A stretch of DNA of 64,000 nt, taken from Laburnicola sp. R22_1. Lineage: Eukaryota; Ascomycota; Dothideomycetes; Pleosporales; Didymosphaeriaceae. The stretch lies in the NCBI GenBank assembly GCA_014281115.1, contig JACONQ010000008.1, positions 744,001-808,000 of the forward strand, in the 5' to 3' direction. Both the position numbers and the translations under genes were made by a program. Each line of letters opens with the position of its first letter. Position 1 is the stretch's first letter. This document shows positions 55,103 to 64,000 of this stretch, one piece after another. The notes under the pieces are model-generated. The model worked only from the letters and a program-made list of their open reading frames with translations. It was not told the DNA's origin and made no database searches.

Positions 55103-58100
55103 ATGCCGCCCTCTGCGCGCCCGCCGAGCGCTGCTGGACAGGCTGCCCGGACCGCCCGAGCAGCGCCGCCCGAGCACCACAGCACGGCCAACAGCGCCCA
55201 GGGCTTCGAGTCGCCGCGCAGCAAGTCTGCCCACTCCGCCCAGACGGTGGCAAGCGTTCCGACCCTGCGGCCCCCTGTCCCCAAGGACCGCGCCCGCCCG
55301 GCGCCCATGATACCCAAGAACCACGACCATGGAACCGACGACGACGCGACGGGCAGTCTGGCTGACGCCTCCGACGACTGGGAGATCGCCGGCGACGAGT
55401 TCTTCCAGCGCTACCACTTCCCCCAGGTCCAGCCCACCAAGCTCGAAGTGTCGTCGAGTTCTGTCGATTCGTCCTCCGACACCGAAGGGCCCCTCTCTCC
55501 CACCAACATCAAGGGCCCCTATCCGGGCCACATGGACGCCCTCCCCAGTCCGCGGTCGCCCGCGCCGTCCGTAGGTGTAAGTGCTTTTCGCGCCTCGAAA
55601 CACGTGTAGCTGCAGCACTGACGCAATTTCTGTAGTCCGGGAACAGCGATTCCGCCTCCACCATGCAGGACATCAACGTGGCCGTCCTGGGCGCCCCCGG
55701 CTCAGGCAAGTCCACCTTTGTATGCCGTGCGCTCAATCTGCCCAATGCTGGCGCTGGTGCAGTTCGCTCGCGCAAAATGACCATCGACGGCGGCCTATAC
55801 CTGGTGCGCTTCCTCGAAATGTCCATCAACGACGTGCAGATCCGCGACCGCAACGGCCTCGAATGGCCAGAATCAATCGACAATTTGCCCACACCGCGAA
55901 TTGACGGAGCTGTCACCATCTATGATGTCACGAGCGAACAGAGTTTGGCACGGGTGCCAGAGATATTAGGTCAGCATTACCATCAGCATCAATTGACGCA
56001 TGCGCAACACAGCATACTAACGGTTCGCAATAGGCCTACTGTACAAGTCAGGACTTCCATTCATACTAGTTGGTTGCAAGTGTGACCACCACCCCGCGCA
56101 CCGTGAAGTCGACCCTGCTGTTGTCGAGAAGAAGGCGAAAACTTTCCTGGGCGAGGTGAATACCTTTCAAACCTCCGAAGCCTCGCCCGAGACGCACAGA
56201 GGTTGTCTATCTGTGATCACGCGTGCAGTCATCTCATCTAAGCGACGTGAGTGTGACCCCCGTCTCTTATGCCCCACCATTTTCATAATTGTCATGGCTA
56301 CACTTGTGTTCCAACCACCACCCGCCCATGCCCAATACCCTGTCGCTTGCTGCCTTATTGACATCTGAATCAGCTCGATCACAAGCATCAATGGCTTCCC
56401 GTCGACGAGCAAACTCTTCCGCAGTAAGATCCAGCACGGCCAAAGATCCGTGGGATCGAAAACACGAACGCGCCAGCTCTGATTTCTCCGCACGTTTACG
56501 ACCGCATGCGTCCGAAGTCAAAGGCCACCGTTACAAGTCGAGCGAAACGAACAAGACTTTCTTCAATTTCGAAGAAGAGTCACCCGCGTACGACTCTAAT
56601 GAATCTGAGGGTCAAGCGTCTGATGCAGAGCAAAATCTAACGTCGTCGGAACTGCCTTCAGACGAAAACGGATACACGTTCGACCAGCTTGTGGATCGAC
56701 TCCTTGCGCAGCCCATGTCGAAGAACGATTCAAAATTCGTTACCATGTTTTTGGCACTGTACAGGAAATTCGGAACACCGGGACAGCTGCTAGGAGCAAT
56801 ATTGAAACGTTTCGACTCGCTTAAACGAAATAGGACACCCCCGGTGCTACGCATTATTGCGCAGTTACGCTACCTTGCTATTTTGCAGAAGTGGGTGTGC
56901 TACTACCCTGGCGATTTCGCTTATCCATCCACAAGAAGGACGCTGCGGAGATTCGCGACAGCACTTTCCACGAATCGCGAATTTTCAGTAGCATCCAAGG
57001 AAATACTTCAGAGTTATGAAGCAATCACAGAGGATGATGACACGGACTGGGCATGCAGCGATCGTCTCCGCGCTCAAAATGAACAGTTACCAACATTTCA
57101 TACTGTTCTGGACGAGGACTCGGAAGATGATGACTTTACGAGAGCGCTTGGCTCCATGTCTATGTCATCACAACGGTTGTCGATCGCACAGAGTAGCATT
57201 ATGACTGATAATTCGCGATCCACACAAGCGACGACGGCGACGACTAGCTCAACGCAAACCTTGCTGCATCAGATGGAGCAGAACGAAAGAACAGCCCGCC
57301 AGCTTGTACCAAATCCCATCAAACCACTCACAAAAATTCAATGGCGGCAGCTCATGGAAGAACCAGAAGAGGCAATTGCGAAGGAATTAACGAGGATAGA
57401 CTGGATCATGTTCTCGTCGATTCGACCTCGCGATTTGGTCCGGCACGTAAGCATGAATGCAGAAGAAAAGAAGAGGTTCAAGAGTTTGGAGAATGTCACA
57501 CGGATGACTGACCATTTCAATCACGTTGCGTATCTCGTGGCAAATTACATCCTCTTGCGCGACAAGCACAGGCATCGGGCTCTTATGCTCGAGAAGTGGA
57601 TGAAGGTAGCGCGCGAGCTGCGGAAACTAAACAACTACAACACTCTTGGTGCGGTTTTGGCGGGCGTCAAGGGCACGGCAGTGCACCGTCTCGCGGCTAC
57701 CAGAGAGCTCGTCCCTCAACAGACCAGTCTCGACTTCATGAAGCTCGAGATCCTGATGTCACCCCAAAAATCATACTTTGCATACCGACTTGCCTGGGAC
57801 AACAGCTCGGGCGAACGGCTGCCGTATATTCCTTTACATCGACGTGATTTAGTGTCGGCAGCGGAGGGAAACTCGACTTTCGTGACCGATAAGTCAAAGG
57901 CGCCGGAAGTGTTTACCCCTCACCCTGGAACTAGTGTCTTTCATGGCATTGGTGGCAGTAGAAGCTCTAGAGAGGCACCACCGGGTGGTGTCACTGGTAA
58001 AGAGAGGATCAATTGGAAGAAATTCGAAATCATGGGCGAGGTGATTGTGGGAGTTCAACGAGCACAGGGATCGCCGTTTCCGACATGGCCGCAAAACAAC

Positions 58101-58281
58101 GAGATCAAAAACCTCATCCTCGATATCAAGATCTCGAAAGACGACGACGTGAGCTTCTCTCCATCTGACCCTCGACGTGTACTAATGATTTGTCTAGGAT
58201 CTCTATGAACGAAGCGTCCATCTTGAAGCTGCAAACGCAGGCGAAAAGAAGAAGTTTGCCAGTTGGTGGCGAGAACGTTAG
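55103..58281 (+). CDS. Fusion of a degenerate Ras-like GTPase and a RasGEF
   Basis: Five exons, 55103-55576, 55636-55969, 56034-56246, 56374-58148 and 58198-58281, give 959 aa, all phases fitting. A disordered N-terminus (about 1-165) precedes a Ras-fold region (about 170-335). It has a perfect P-loop (LGAPGSGKST) and a later VGCKCD in place of NKxD; I see no DxxG. Next is a RasGEF-N module (about 400-460, YTFDQLVDRLLAQPMSKND). The Cdc25-homology domain (about 640-950) follows, with IDWIMFSSIRPRDLVRHV, MTDHFNHVAYLVANYILL and LNNYNTLGAVLAG. RasGEFs load GTP on Ras. The GTPase part is probably non-catalytic, regulatory or targeting. A GTG minisatellite lies upstream. Confidence 0.88.
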
Positions 58282-59040
58282 TAGCCTATGTTCTTAACAA
58301 TCCCCATGCCAAGTGAGACACCAACGGTGGAGTCTGACCACCTATGTTGGTGCGCGAGGTACGGCAAAATTCGGGCGACCGCATCTACTTTTCTTCACCA
58401 GAGAGAGCGATCACTAAAAGTAGGTTTCTACAGCAAGACTATCTCTACCCCTCCCGCACTTGCCGCCGGTACAAGACTACCAAACCGAGGGGACGAATTA
58501 CGTGCGCATCTAAACATGCATCGGCGAGTCTCTTCCTGCACGGCCCACTCTACCGATCACGGTTATCGTGCGCAGCCGTAGACGATTACGACGAGTTTCC
58601 TCGCATCTACATGTTCACTATCTGGGGTTTTGTTTGAGAAAGAAAATGGAAAGGCTGGACCCATTGCCATGTGTTGTTTGGTTGCATGATACCTTTTTCC
58701 TACTGGCGAGGAGAATATGAGCAATGATCTATTGTATATGGTGAGCTGTTTGGGGCGTTCAAGTGGCTACGTTCTGTCATTAGCGGTATACCAGGTTGAC
58801 AGCATTACGGAAGCAGAGGGGCCGAAGAGCTGAGACTCGCATTACGAGATAATGAAGTGGGTAATGAACATCACGCGGGTTGCGATTGGGTCGATGTGGA
58901 ACGGTGAACCACGGCTGGTTTTTGCTACTTCTCGATGTGATGTTATGATACAGTGCTCTATGGTGAGGCCAGTCTGTGATACACCTGTTCCAACCTAAGA
59001 AAAGATCGTCCAGGATGCGCAAGCTATCGTTGTGGGTTGT
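58282..59040. other. Intergenic region between convergent genes
   Basis: 3' ends of RasGEF and Cox12. The frame at 58344-58637 has no recognisable similarity and is in the 3' region. Confidence 0.5.
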
Positions 59041-59584
59041 CTACTGGTCGAGCCTGCACGGGAAAATGCCCTTCTCTGTGCCGTGTGTCAGTCGCACATG
59101 TTGTTCGGAAGGAGTCGAGTACGCACCACGCTGGTCATCCCATCGCTGCGTCCAGCCGCTCGGGCAGAGGGATCGGTAAGCCAAAAGGAACTACAGCATC
59201 GCATCAGCCTCGGTATACAGCGTCTGTATTCCAGGAGCAGGCCCATGTACCTGACGGCAGGGTGCAAAGTCCTCGCCTTTAGCGGTGATGCACTTGTGGT
59301 AGTCGACGTAGTTCTGCCAGCAGTGCTTTGTCTGGTTCTGGTTCGGAAAGCGGGCGTCGAAGCCTAGCGGGGGCGCGGGCCATGGTCAGTAACCTCATCC
59401 ACGCCATCTGCGAGCTATACCGGGTGCATGCGAAGCTCGGCAGGAGCTGCTGGGAGCTTTGGTGGGCGGCGTACCGGCTGCCATGTCACGTTAGCTTGAC
59501 GACGTTGGGTGCGGGACGGGGGGGGCAGCAGCGCGCACCAGTGACGAACTTGAAGGGCTTGGTCTCGGTCTCGTCGTCGGACAT
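59041..59584 (-). CDS. COX12: Cytochrome c oxidase subunit VIb (Cox12)
   Basis: Four exons, 59584-59539, 59363-59251, 59190-59127 and 59075-59041, give 85 aa. The protein reads [16 protein letters not shown], then [20 protein letters not shown], then [37 protein letters not shown] and a terminal FPCRLDQ. The twin motif is C-X9-C ([12 protein letters not shown]) with C-X10-C ([12 protein letters not shown]), the signature of Cox12/COX6B, which bridges complex IV dimers on the intermembrane-space side after Mia40-dependent import. The last exon (35 nt) adds [11 protein letters not shown]. It shares a promoter with the divergent NDUFA4-like gene. Confidence 0.93.
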
Positions 59585-59871
59585 GGTTGCGATTTGTTTT
59601 GCGGGGTTTGGCGCGCGGGTGCGAGGGCAATGGCTGGCGGTGCGAGGAGAGAGCGGGCGGTTGACGAGGTGAGGTCGAAGCCATCGAACCATCGGCCTGC
59701 CTTGTCCGCGCATGCTTAGCGGCTCGGCATTTTCCGGGCTCACGCTCACAACCTCAAACGAACGAGTGACGTTTGACCTCGAACCTAGCCACCACACACC
59801 ACACCACCTTCACCCTCCCCCCATAATCTCCACTCTACCACGACAGCGAGCGAAGCTGCCATTTCGACAAC
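59585..59871. promoter_or_regulatory. Bidirectional promoter of COX12 and the NDUFA4-like gene
   Basis: 287 bp separate the two divergent start codons. The right half has CACCACACACCACACC-type C/A-rich sequence. No single TATA box is evident. Shared control of two respiratory genes is inferred from layout. Confidence 0.6.
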
Positions 59872-60459
59872 ATGTTCAAGGCTACCAGCGTCAGGGCTAT
59901 GCAGCCTACGAGGATGATGTTCATGCGCCCGAGTGCGCCACTGTACATGAGGCAGACTGCTCGCATGATGAAGCCTGTGCCGGTACGTTGAGGGAGCTCC
60001 TGCAGAGGTTGGGAAGGACGCGCGCTGACTTTAGCAGAAGGAGGAGCATGGCGGTAAGCAATTGACGCGCCTGGGGGAGAGTTGGGGTTGGGGCGCCCGC
60101 GTGAGGAAGCTAGGGTGACTGATATGCCATGTTGTAGCTCACACCGTCTCGCAACGTCTGCGCCAGCTCAAGAAGATCCCCGCTGAGTTGATTCCGCTTG
60201 GTATGTTTCTCTTCACGCATACTGATGCATGCAGGCAGGTATGCAGGCATGCACAGAATAACAGCTAACGGTGTGCAGGTGTCGTTCTTGCGTAAGATGG
60301 TCCTCCCTCGGCTACGACTGGCTGTGTCAGGAGGATAGAGCGTGCGGGCTGACGTTGTATGATTGTAGGATCGCCGTCGGCGCTGCCATCTTCTCGCTTG
60401 GCCGGAAACTCATGGTCGACAAGAACCTCCGTCTTAAGAGGCAGGCGGGTAACAGCTAG
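59872..60459 (+). CDS. NDUFA4/MLRQ-like respiratory subunit
   Basis: Five exons, 59872-59982, 60038-60053, 60138-60200, 60279-60291 and 60369-60459, give 97 aa. Exons 2 (16 nt) and 4 (13 nt) are micro-exons; phases all fit and each is GT-AG. The N-terminus (MFKATSVRAMQPTRMMFMRP) is basic and Met-rich, a mitochondrial presequence. Then HTVSQRLRQLKKIPAELIPL, a transmembrane segment (GVVLAIAVGAAIFSLG) and RKLMVDKNLRLKRQ, the MLRQ/NDUFA4 pattern. Mammalian NDUFA4, once assigned to complex I, is now accepted as a complex IV subunit, which suits its head-to-head placement with COX12. Confidence 0.8.
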
Positions 60460-60966
60460 ATGCCCTGGACTGGTGAAATGGAACAATTTGTGAGGGACTG
60501 GGCTGGGCCGGGCTGGGGAGAAGCCACTTGTATAAATTGAGGGGGGTTTCGTCGTCGGGTTGTCTTAGAAACACATGCATCAGATTTCGTATGTCTGGGC
60601 GTTTATAGTGAGGCTTGTCGTTTTGAGAAGATGTGATATGGCGTGATTGATGGTAGGTCCGTGTGCCGGCAATGCTTGGGATTTTGATCACTGTGAGAGA
60701 GACTCTTGAATGAAGTCGATGTGGACTTTCGCGGGGTAGCTTCCTGATGGCTGCTGCCGTTTCGTTTTCAGCCCTCCGGGGAGTGCCCAAGTGAGCGATT
60801 CAGCGTTTTGCATGCAGAAAGGGCGACAAGCTTCCTATATACACCATACACGACAAAGTAGAGAAAAATACATGGTATCATGATACTGCGTTCCCCGCCA
60901 GTCGTTACGCCTGCTGATAGTTTTCCGAATATGCACACATTCAAATTGAAGATCAAAAAGACAAAA
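60460..60966. other. Intergenic region between convergent genes
   Basis: 3' flanks only; nothing else recognised. Confidence 0.5.
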
Positions 60967-61481
60967 TCAAGCTGGCTTTGGGCCCGCCTCGTCGAGCCCC
61001 TCCAGACCTTGCATCGGATCCATCGGTCCATCCGCTGAAGCTTCTGGCGCCTGCTGAGCTGCTTGTCGGTCTTCCTCGCTCACAGCATGCTTCGCTATCC
61101 AGCCCTCCTGAGCTCTCGTTAGAACACAAGGCTCCTCAAAAGTTATCGACAGAAACATACCTGCTCCCAAACTGCAGTCTTGCTCCCCAGCCCCTCACTT
61201 GCATCTTTCTGAGGCTTGGCAGCCGCGACTTTGATGACCTGCCCGTAGAGCTCGCTCCTGTCCATGTTGTCGATGGCGTCTGCTGCGTCCGCTGCTGTCT
61301 CGAATTCCACATAGCCAAACCCGCGATGAGGGTCGCTGGAGCCTGGTGCTTCTGGCTTTGGTAGGTTGACCTCCACGATGTCGCCAAAGGGTAAGAAGGC
61401 GTGATAGAGGGTTTGCTGTGTTACGGCATGGTCGAGTCCGCCCACGAATACCGTGGCTTTTAGTCGTGATGTGTCGGCCAT
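60967..61481 (-). CDS. RRM-domain RNA-binding protein (cyclophilin-33-like RRM)
   Basis: Exons 61481-61161 and 61107-60967 (intron GTATGT...GCTCAG, phase 0) give 153 aa. One RRM fills residues 8-90: RNP2 ATVFVGGLD and RNP1 RGFGYVEFE. After it, KPQKDASEGLGSKTAVWEQ joins EGWIAKHAVSEEDRQAAQQ. The RRM resembles the N-terminal RRM of PPIE (Cyp33) but no cyclophilin domain is present, the usual situation in filamentous fungi. It probably acts in splicing or mRNA processing. It is divergent to SEC31. Confidence 0.88.
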
Positions 61482-61864
61482 ATCTTTCCTGCTGCTGCTG
61501 GGAGTCGTTTGGTGCCGATGTGCGTCTGGGCTATTGATTGGTGGACGGTGGGCACATCAATGCAGGTCCGGGTGGTGTGGAAGGGTTTACATGTATGGGC
61601 ATTGGGTCCACAGGTCGAGCGGCGGCACGTGACAGACCCACAAATACGGGTCCATGCCAAGCCCGCGATGATGGCAGGAAGGACAGGTGGATGTTGATGT
61701 GAAGCTGCCTAAGAGTCTCGACCCCAAGTCCAGACACAGTCCGCCCCTCGACTCCCTCCACCCCCTCTCCTTCACAACCGACTCCCCCAATCGTCCCCTC
61801 CCGTTTTGCACAGCTGAACTCCGCCTGCGAGGTCTGACAGCTGCGAGCGACCGCGACCGCCGCT
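61482..61864. promoter_or_regulatory. Divergent promoter region (RRM gene / SEC31)
   Basis: 383 bp between divergent start codons; both promoters must lie here. No clear TATA box. Confidence 0.45.
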
Positions 61865-64000
61865 ATGGTCCGTCTCCGAGAAATTCCCAGGACGGCCACG
61901 TTCGCGTGGTCGCCGGGCTCTACGCAGCCATTGCTTGCTACGGGCACGAAGGCGGGCGCTGTCGATGCCGATTTCTCCAACGATACTACGTTGGAGCTCT
62001 GGGAGCTCAATCTGGACAGCGCCGAGCAGGGCATCGAGCTACAGCCAGTGGCTACTGTCAATGTAGAGTCGAGGTAGGATTCGTGTATTCGCAATGGGCG
62101 CCAGCTAAGGCGCTGCAGATTCAACGGCATTGCCTGGAGCCAGCCGAGCGAGCAATACCCCCGAGGAAGAATAGCGGGCGCGTTGGATAGCGGGGCATTG
62201 GTGCTGTGGGACGCGGAGAAGCTGCTGAAGGGAGAAAGGTGAATATGCGCTTTGGGGAGTGCGCATGGCAAGAATGCTAAAGGGTCACAGTGATGCGTTC
62301 ATCGAGCAGATCGACAAGCACACGGGTCCTATTCAGGCCATCCAGTTCAACCCTTTTCGGCCGAACATACTCGCCACGGCGGGCGCAAAGGGTGAGCTGT
62401 ACGTCCACGATCTCGACGATCAATCAAAATCATTCCGTTTGGGCAAGGCAGGCGCGAACCCGGACGAGTACACAACACTGGACTGGAACAAGAAGGTCGC
62501 GCACATTCTTGCAACGGGCAGCAGCGGAGGCTTTGTCACTGTTTGGGACGTCAAAGGGAAGAAGGAAAACCTCACATTGAATAATTATGGCAGGAAGACG
62601 GTTAGCTCGGTGTCCTGGGACCCCGACGTTCCCACAAGGCTGGTCACGGCTATTCCCTCGGATCAGAACCCGCTCGTGTTGGTGTGGGATCTTCGAAATT
62701 CCAATGCGCCCGAGAAAACACTTCAAGCCCACGATCAGGGTGTGCTATCGCTGTCGTGGTGTGCAGAAGACAGCGACATCCTGCTTTCTGCCGGCAAGGA
62801 TAACCGGACAATCGTTTGGAACCCGCATACTGGCGAGTATCTTGGGGAATTTCCGGTTGTGACGAATTGGACTTTCCAGACGGCTTTCAACCCATCCAAC
62901 CCGAATTTGCTTGCCACGGCATCTTTCGATGGCAAGATTGGCATCCAAACTCTCCAAAATACCGGCGCTGGAGCAGAACAGACGAAGTCGACTTCGCAGG
63001 CGCTAGATGGCGAGGACTTCTTCAACAAAACCCATGTCGAACCGCAAGGCGCGTCTTTCTCTCTAAAGACACCTCCGAAATGGCTAAGACGGCGTGCGGG
63101 AGTCTCGTTTGGATTTGGTGGCAAGTTGGTGAGGTTCGGCATCGTCGACTCTAAATCCAAGGTTAGCATATCCACATTCGCAGTGGATTCGGAAATTGGT
63201 GCAACAAGCGAGGAGTTTGATAAGACTTTGGAGCAGGGCGACCTTTCTGCTATTTGCGAGTCGAAAATTGCCAAAGCAAGCACGGACGAAGAAAAGGCGG
63301 ACTGGAAGGTCATCGAGACGTTGATCTCTGATAGCCCCCGGACTCAGCTTATAGAATATCTGGGTTTCTCGGACGCCAAGGAAGAGGAGCCGACAGAGGA
63401 GAAAAAGGAGGCAGGAACTGAGGGCGCTGATGAAGAGGGAGCGTCTTTCTTCGACCAGTCGAGCGAAGGAGGCAACTTCTTGTCGGATCTGGCTGCTTCA
63501 AAAGGCGCGAAGACCAACAATCCGTTCTTGATCTACTCCGGCTCGGAATCAGACACTGAAAAGAGAGTCACTCAGGCCCTTATGCAAGGTTCTTTCGAGA
63601 GGGCAGTTGACCTCTGTCTTAAGGAGAACAAGCTGTCTGATGCGTTTATGATCGCCATTTGCGGCGGAGAGAAGTGCATCGCCAAAGCACGAGCAGCATA
63701 CTTCAAGAAGCAGACAGACGGCCCGAACTATATACGTCTATTAGCATCTATTGTCGGGAACAACCTTTGGGACGTGGTCTACAATGCTGATCTCAAGGAT
63801 TGGAAAGAGGTGATGGTTACACTTTGCACCTACGCCGACAAGAATGAGTTTCCTGATCTCTGTGAAGCCCTGGGCGACCGCTTGGAGGAAGCTATCGCTG
63901 AAGAGACAGAGTCGTACCGGAAAGACGCTTCCTTCTGCTACTTGGCTGGTTCTAAGCTGGAGAAGGTCGTGGTGAATTGGGCACAAGAGTTGCAAGAGGA
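61865..64000 (+). CDS. SEC31: COPII coat protein Sec31 (5' part, cut by window edge)
   Basis: Exons 61865-62073, 62119-62238 and 62291-64000 or beyond (introns GTAGGA...CTGCAG and GTGAAT...CACAG). About 680 residues are visible, open to the last base. The start [18 protein letters not shown] and WD40 repeats ([71 protein letters not shown]) form the N-terminal propeller. [22 protein letters not shown] segment then leads to the alpha-solenoid ([22 protein letters not shown]). Sec31 with Sec13 builds the outer cage of COPII vesicles at ER exit sites. The Pro-rich and C-terminal parts lie outside the window. Confidence 0.95.

Noticed and set aside
54357..55365. Long frames on both strands before and over the RasGEF N-terminus
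   Set aside because: GC-rich, repeat-driven frames with His/Lys, Cys/Leu or Ser/Thr/Gln runs; the RasGEF frame is supported by splice phases and domains.
1..64000. CRISPR array, rRNA or tRNA genes
   Set aside because: No spaced direct repeats, no rRNA-like blocks and no cloverleaf with a GTTCGA-type T-loop that I could confirm. A tRNAscan run would settle the tRNA question.

Overview
The window is nuclear DNA of a filamentous ascomycete (Pezizomycotina; a dothideomycete is my best guess, but the class is not proven by what I can see). The reasons are GT-AG introns of about 50-120 bp, compact genes in both orientations without operons, fungal-specific families (HET, Skt5/Chs4, Chs5, Cbp4, Rmt2, a Pin2-like membrane protein), and TA-rich repeat blocks whose stop codons have the CpA-to-TpA pattern of repeat-induced point mutation (RIP). 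All exon structures were built by hand from splice motifs, codon phase and family resemblance.

Layout. 1-3950 is a RIP-degraded repeat block: a minus-strand Ty1/Copia relic (LTR, gag, protease, GAG-pre-integrase), then a RIP-destroyed pogo-like DDE transposon that is split by a solo LTR. Beside it lies a nicotinamidase-like pseudogene (4034-4654). 5.8-7.9 kb holds a short heme-thiolate peroxygenase and a small single-pass membrane protein with a long (AAG)n tract just upstream. 8378-10487 is a second, well-preserved pogo-like element with terminal inverted repeats and a TA duplication; its transposase has one frameshift and one RIP-type stop.

From 10.8 to 64 kb the window is ordinary gene-rich euchromatin: F-box protein, PHD-finger protein, Skt5/Chs4, Cbp4, an orphan protein, BTB protein (next to a small AT-rich island), Chs5, GH27 alpha-galactosidase, Rmt2, NmrA-like reductase, two orphan proteins, a frameshifted hotdog thioesterase, a triple-BRCT protein, a Pin2-like membrane protein, a cupin, V-ATPase subunit E, a NIPA-like transporter, a HET protein, a repeat-rich basic protein, a degenerate GTPase fused to a RasGEF, Cox12, an NDUFA4-like protein, an RRM protein and the 5' part of SEC31.

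Themes. Three genes belong to yeast chitin-synthase trafficking biology (Skt5/Chs4, Chs5/exomer, Pin2-like exomer cargo). Several serve the mitochondrion (Cbp4, Cox12, NDUFA4-like); Cox12 and the NDUFA4-like gene share one divergent promoter. I found no CRISPR array, rRNA or convincing tRNA. No clearly new multi-gene system is evident. The most unusual items are the GTPase-like/RasGEF fusion, the triple-BRCT protein, the oxidative-phosphorylation head-to-head pair and the two-copy transposon comparison that shows RIP.
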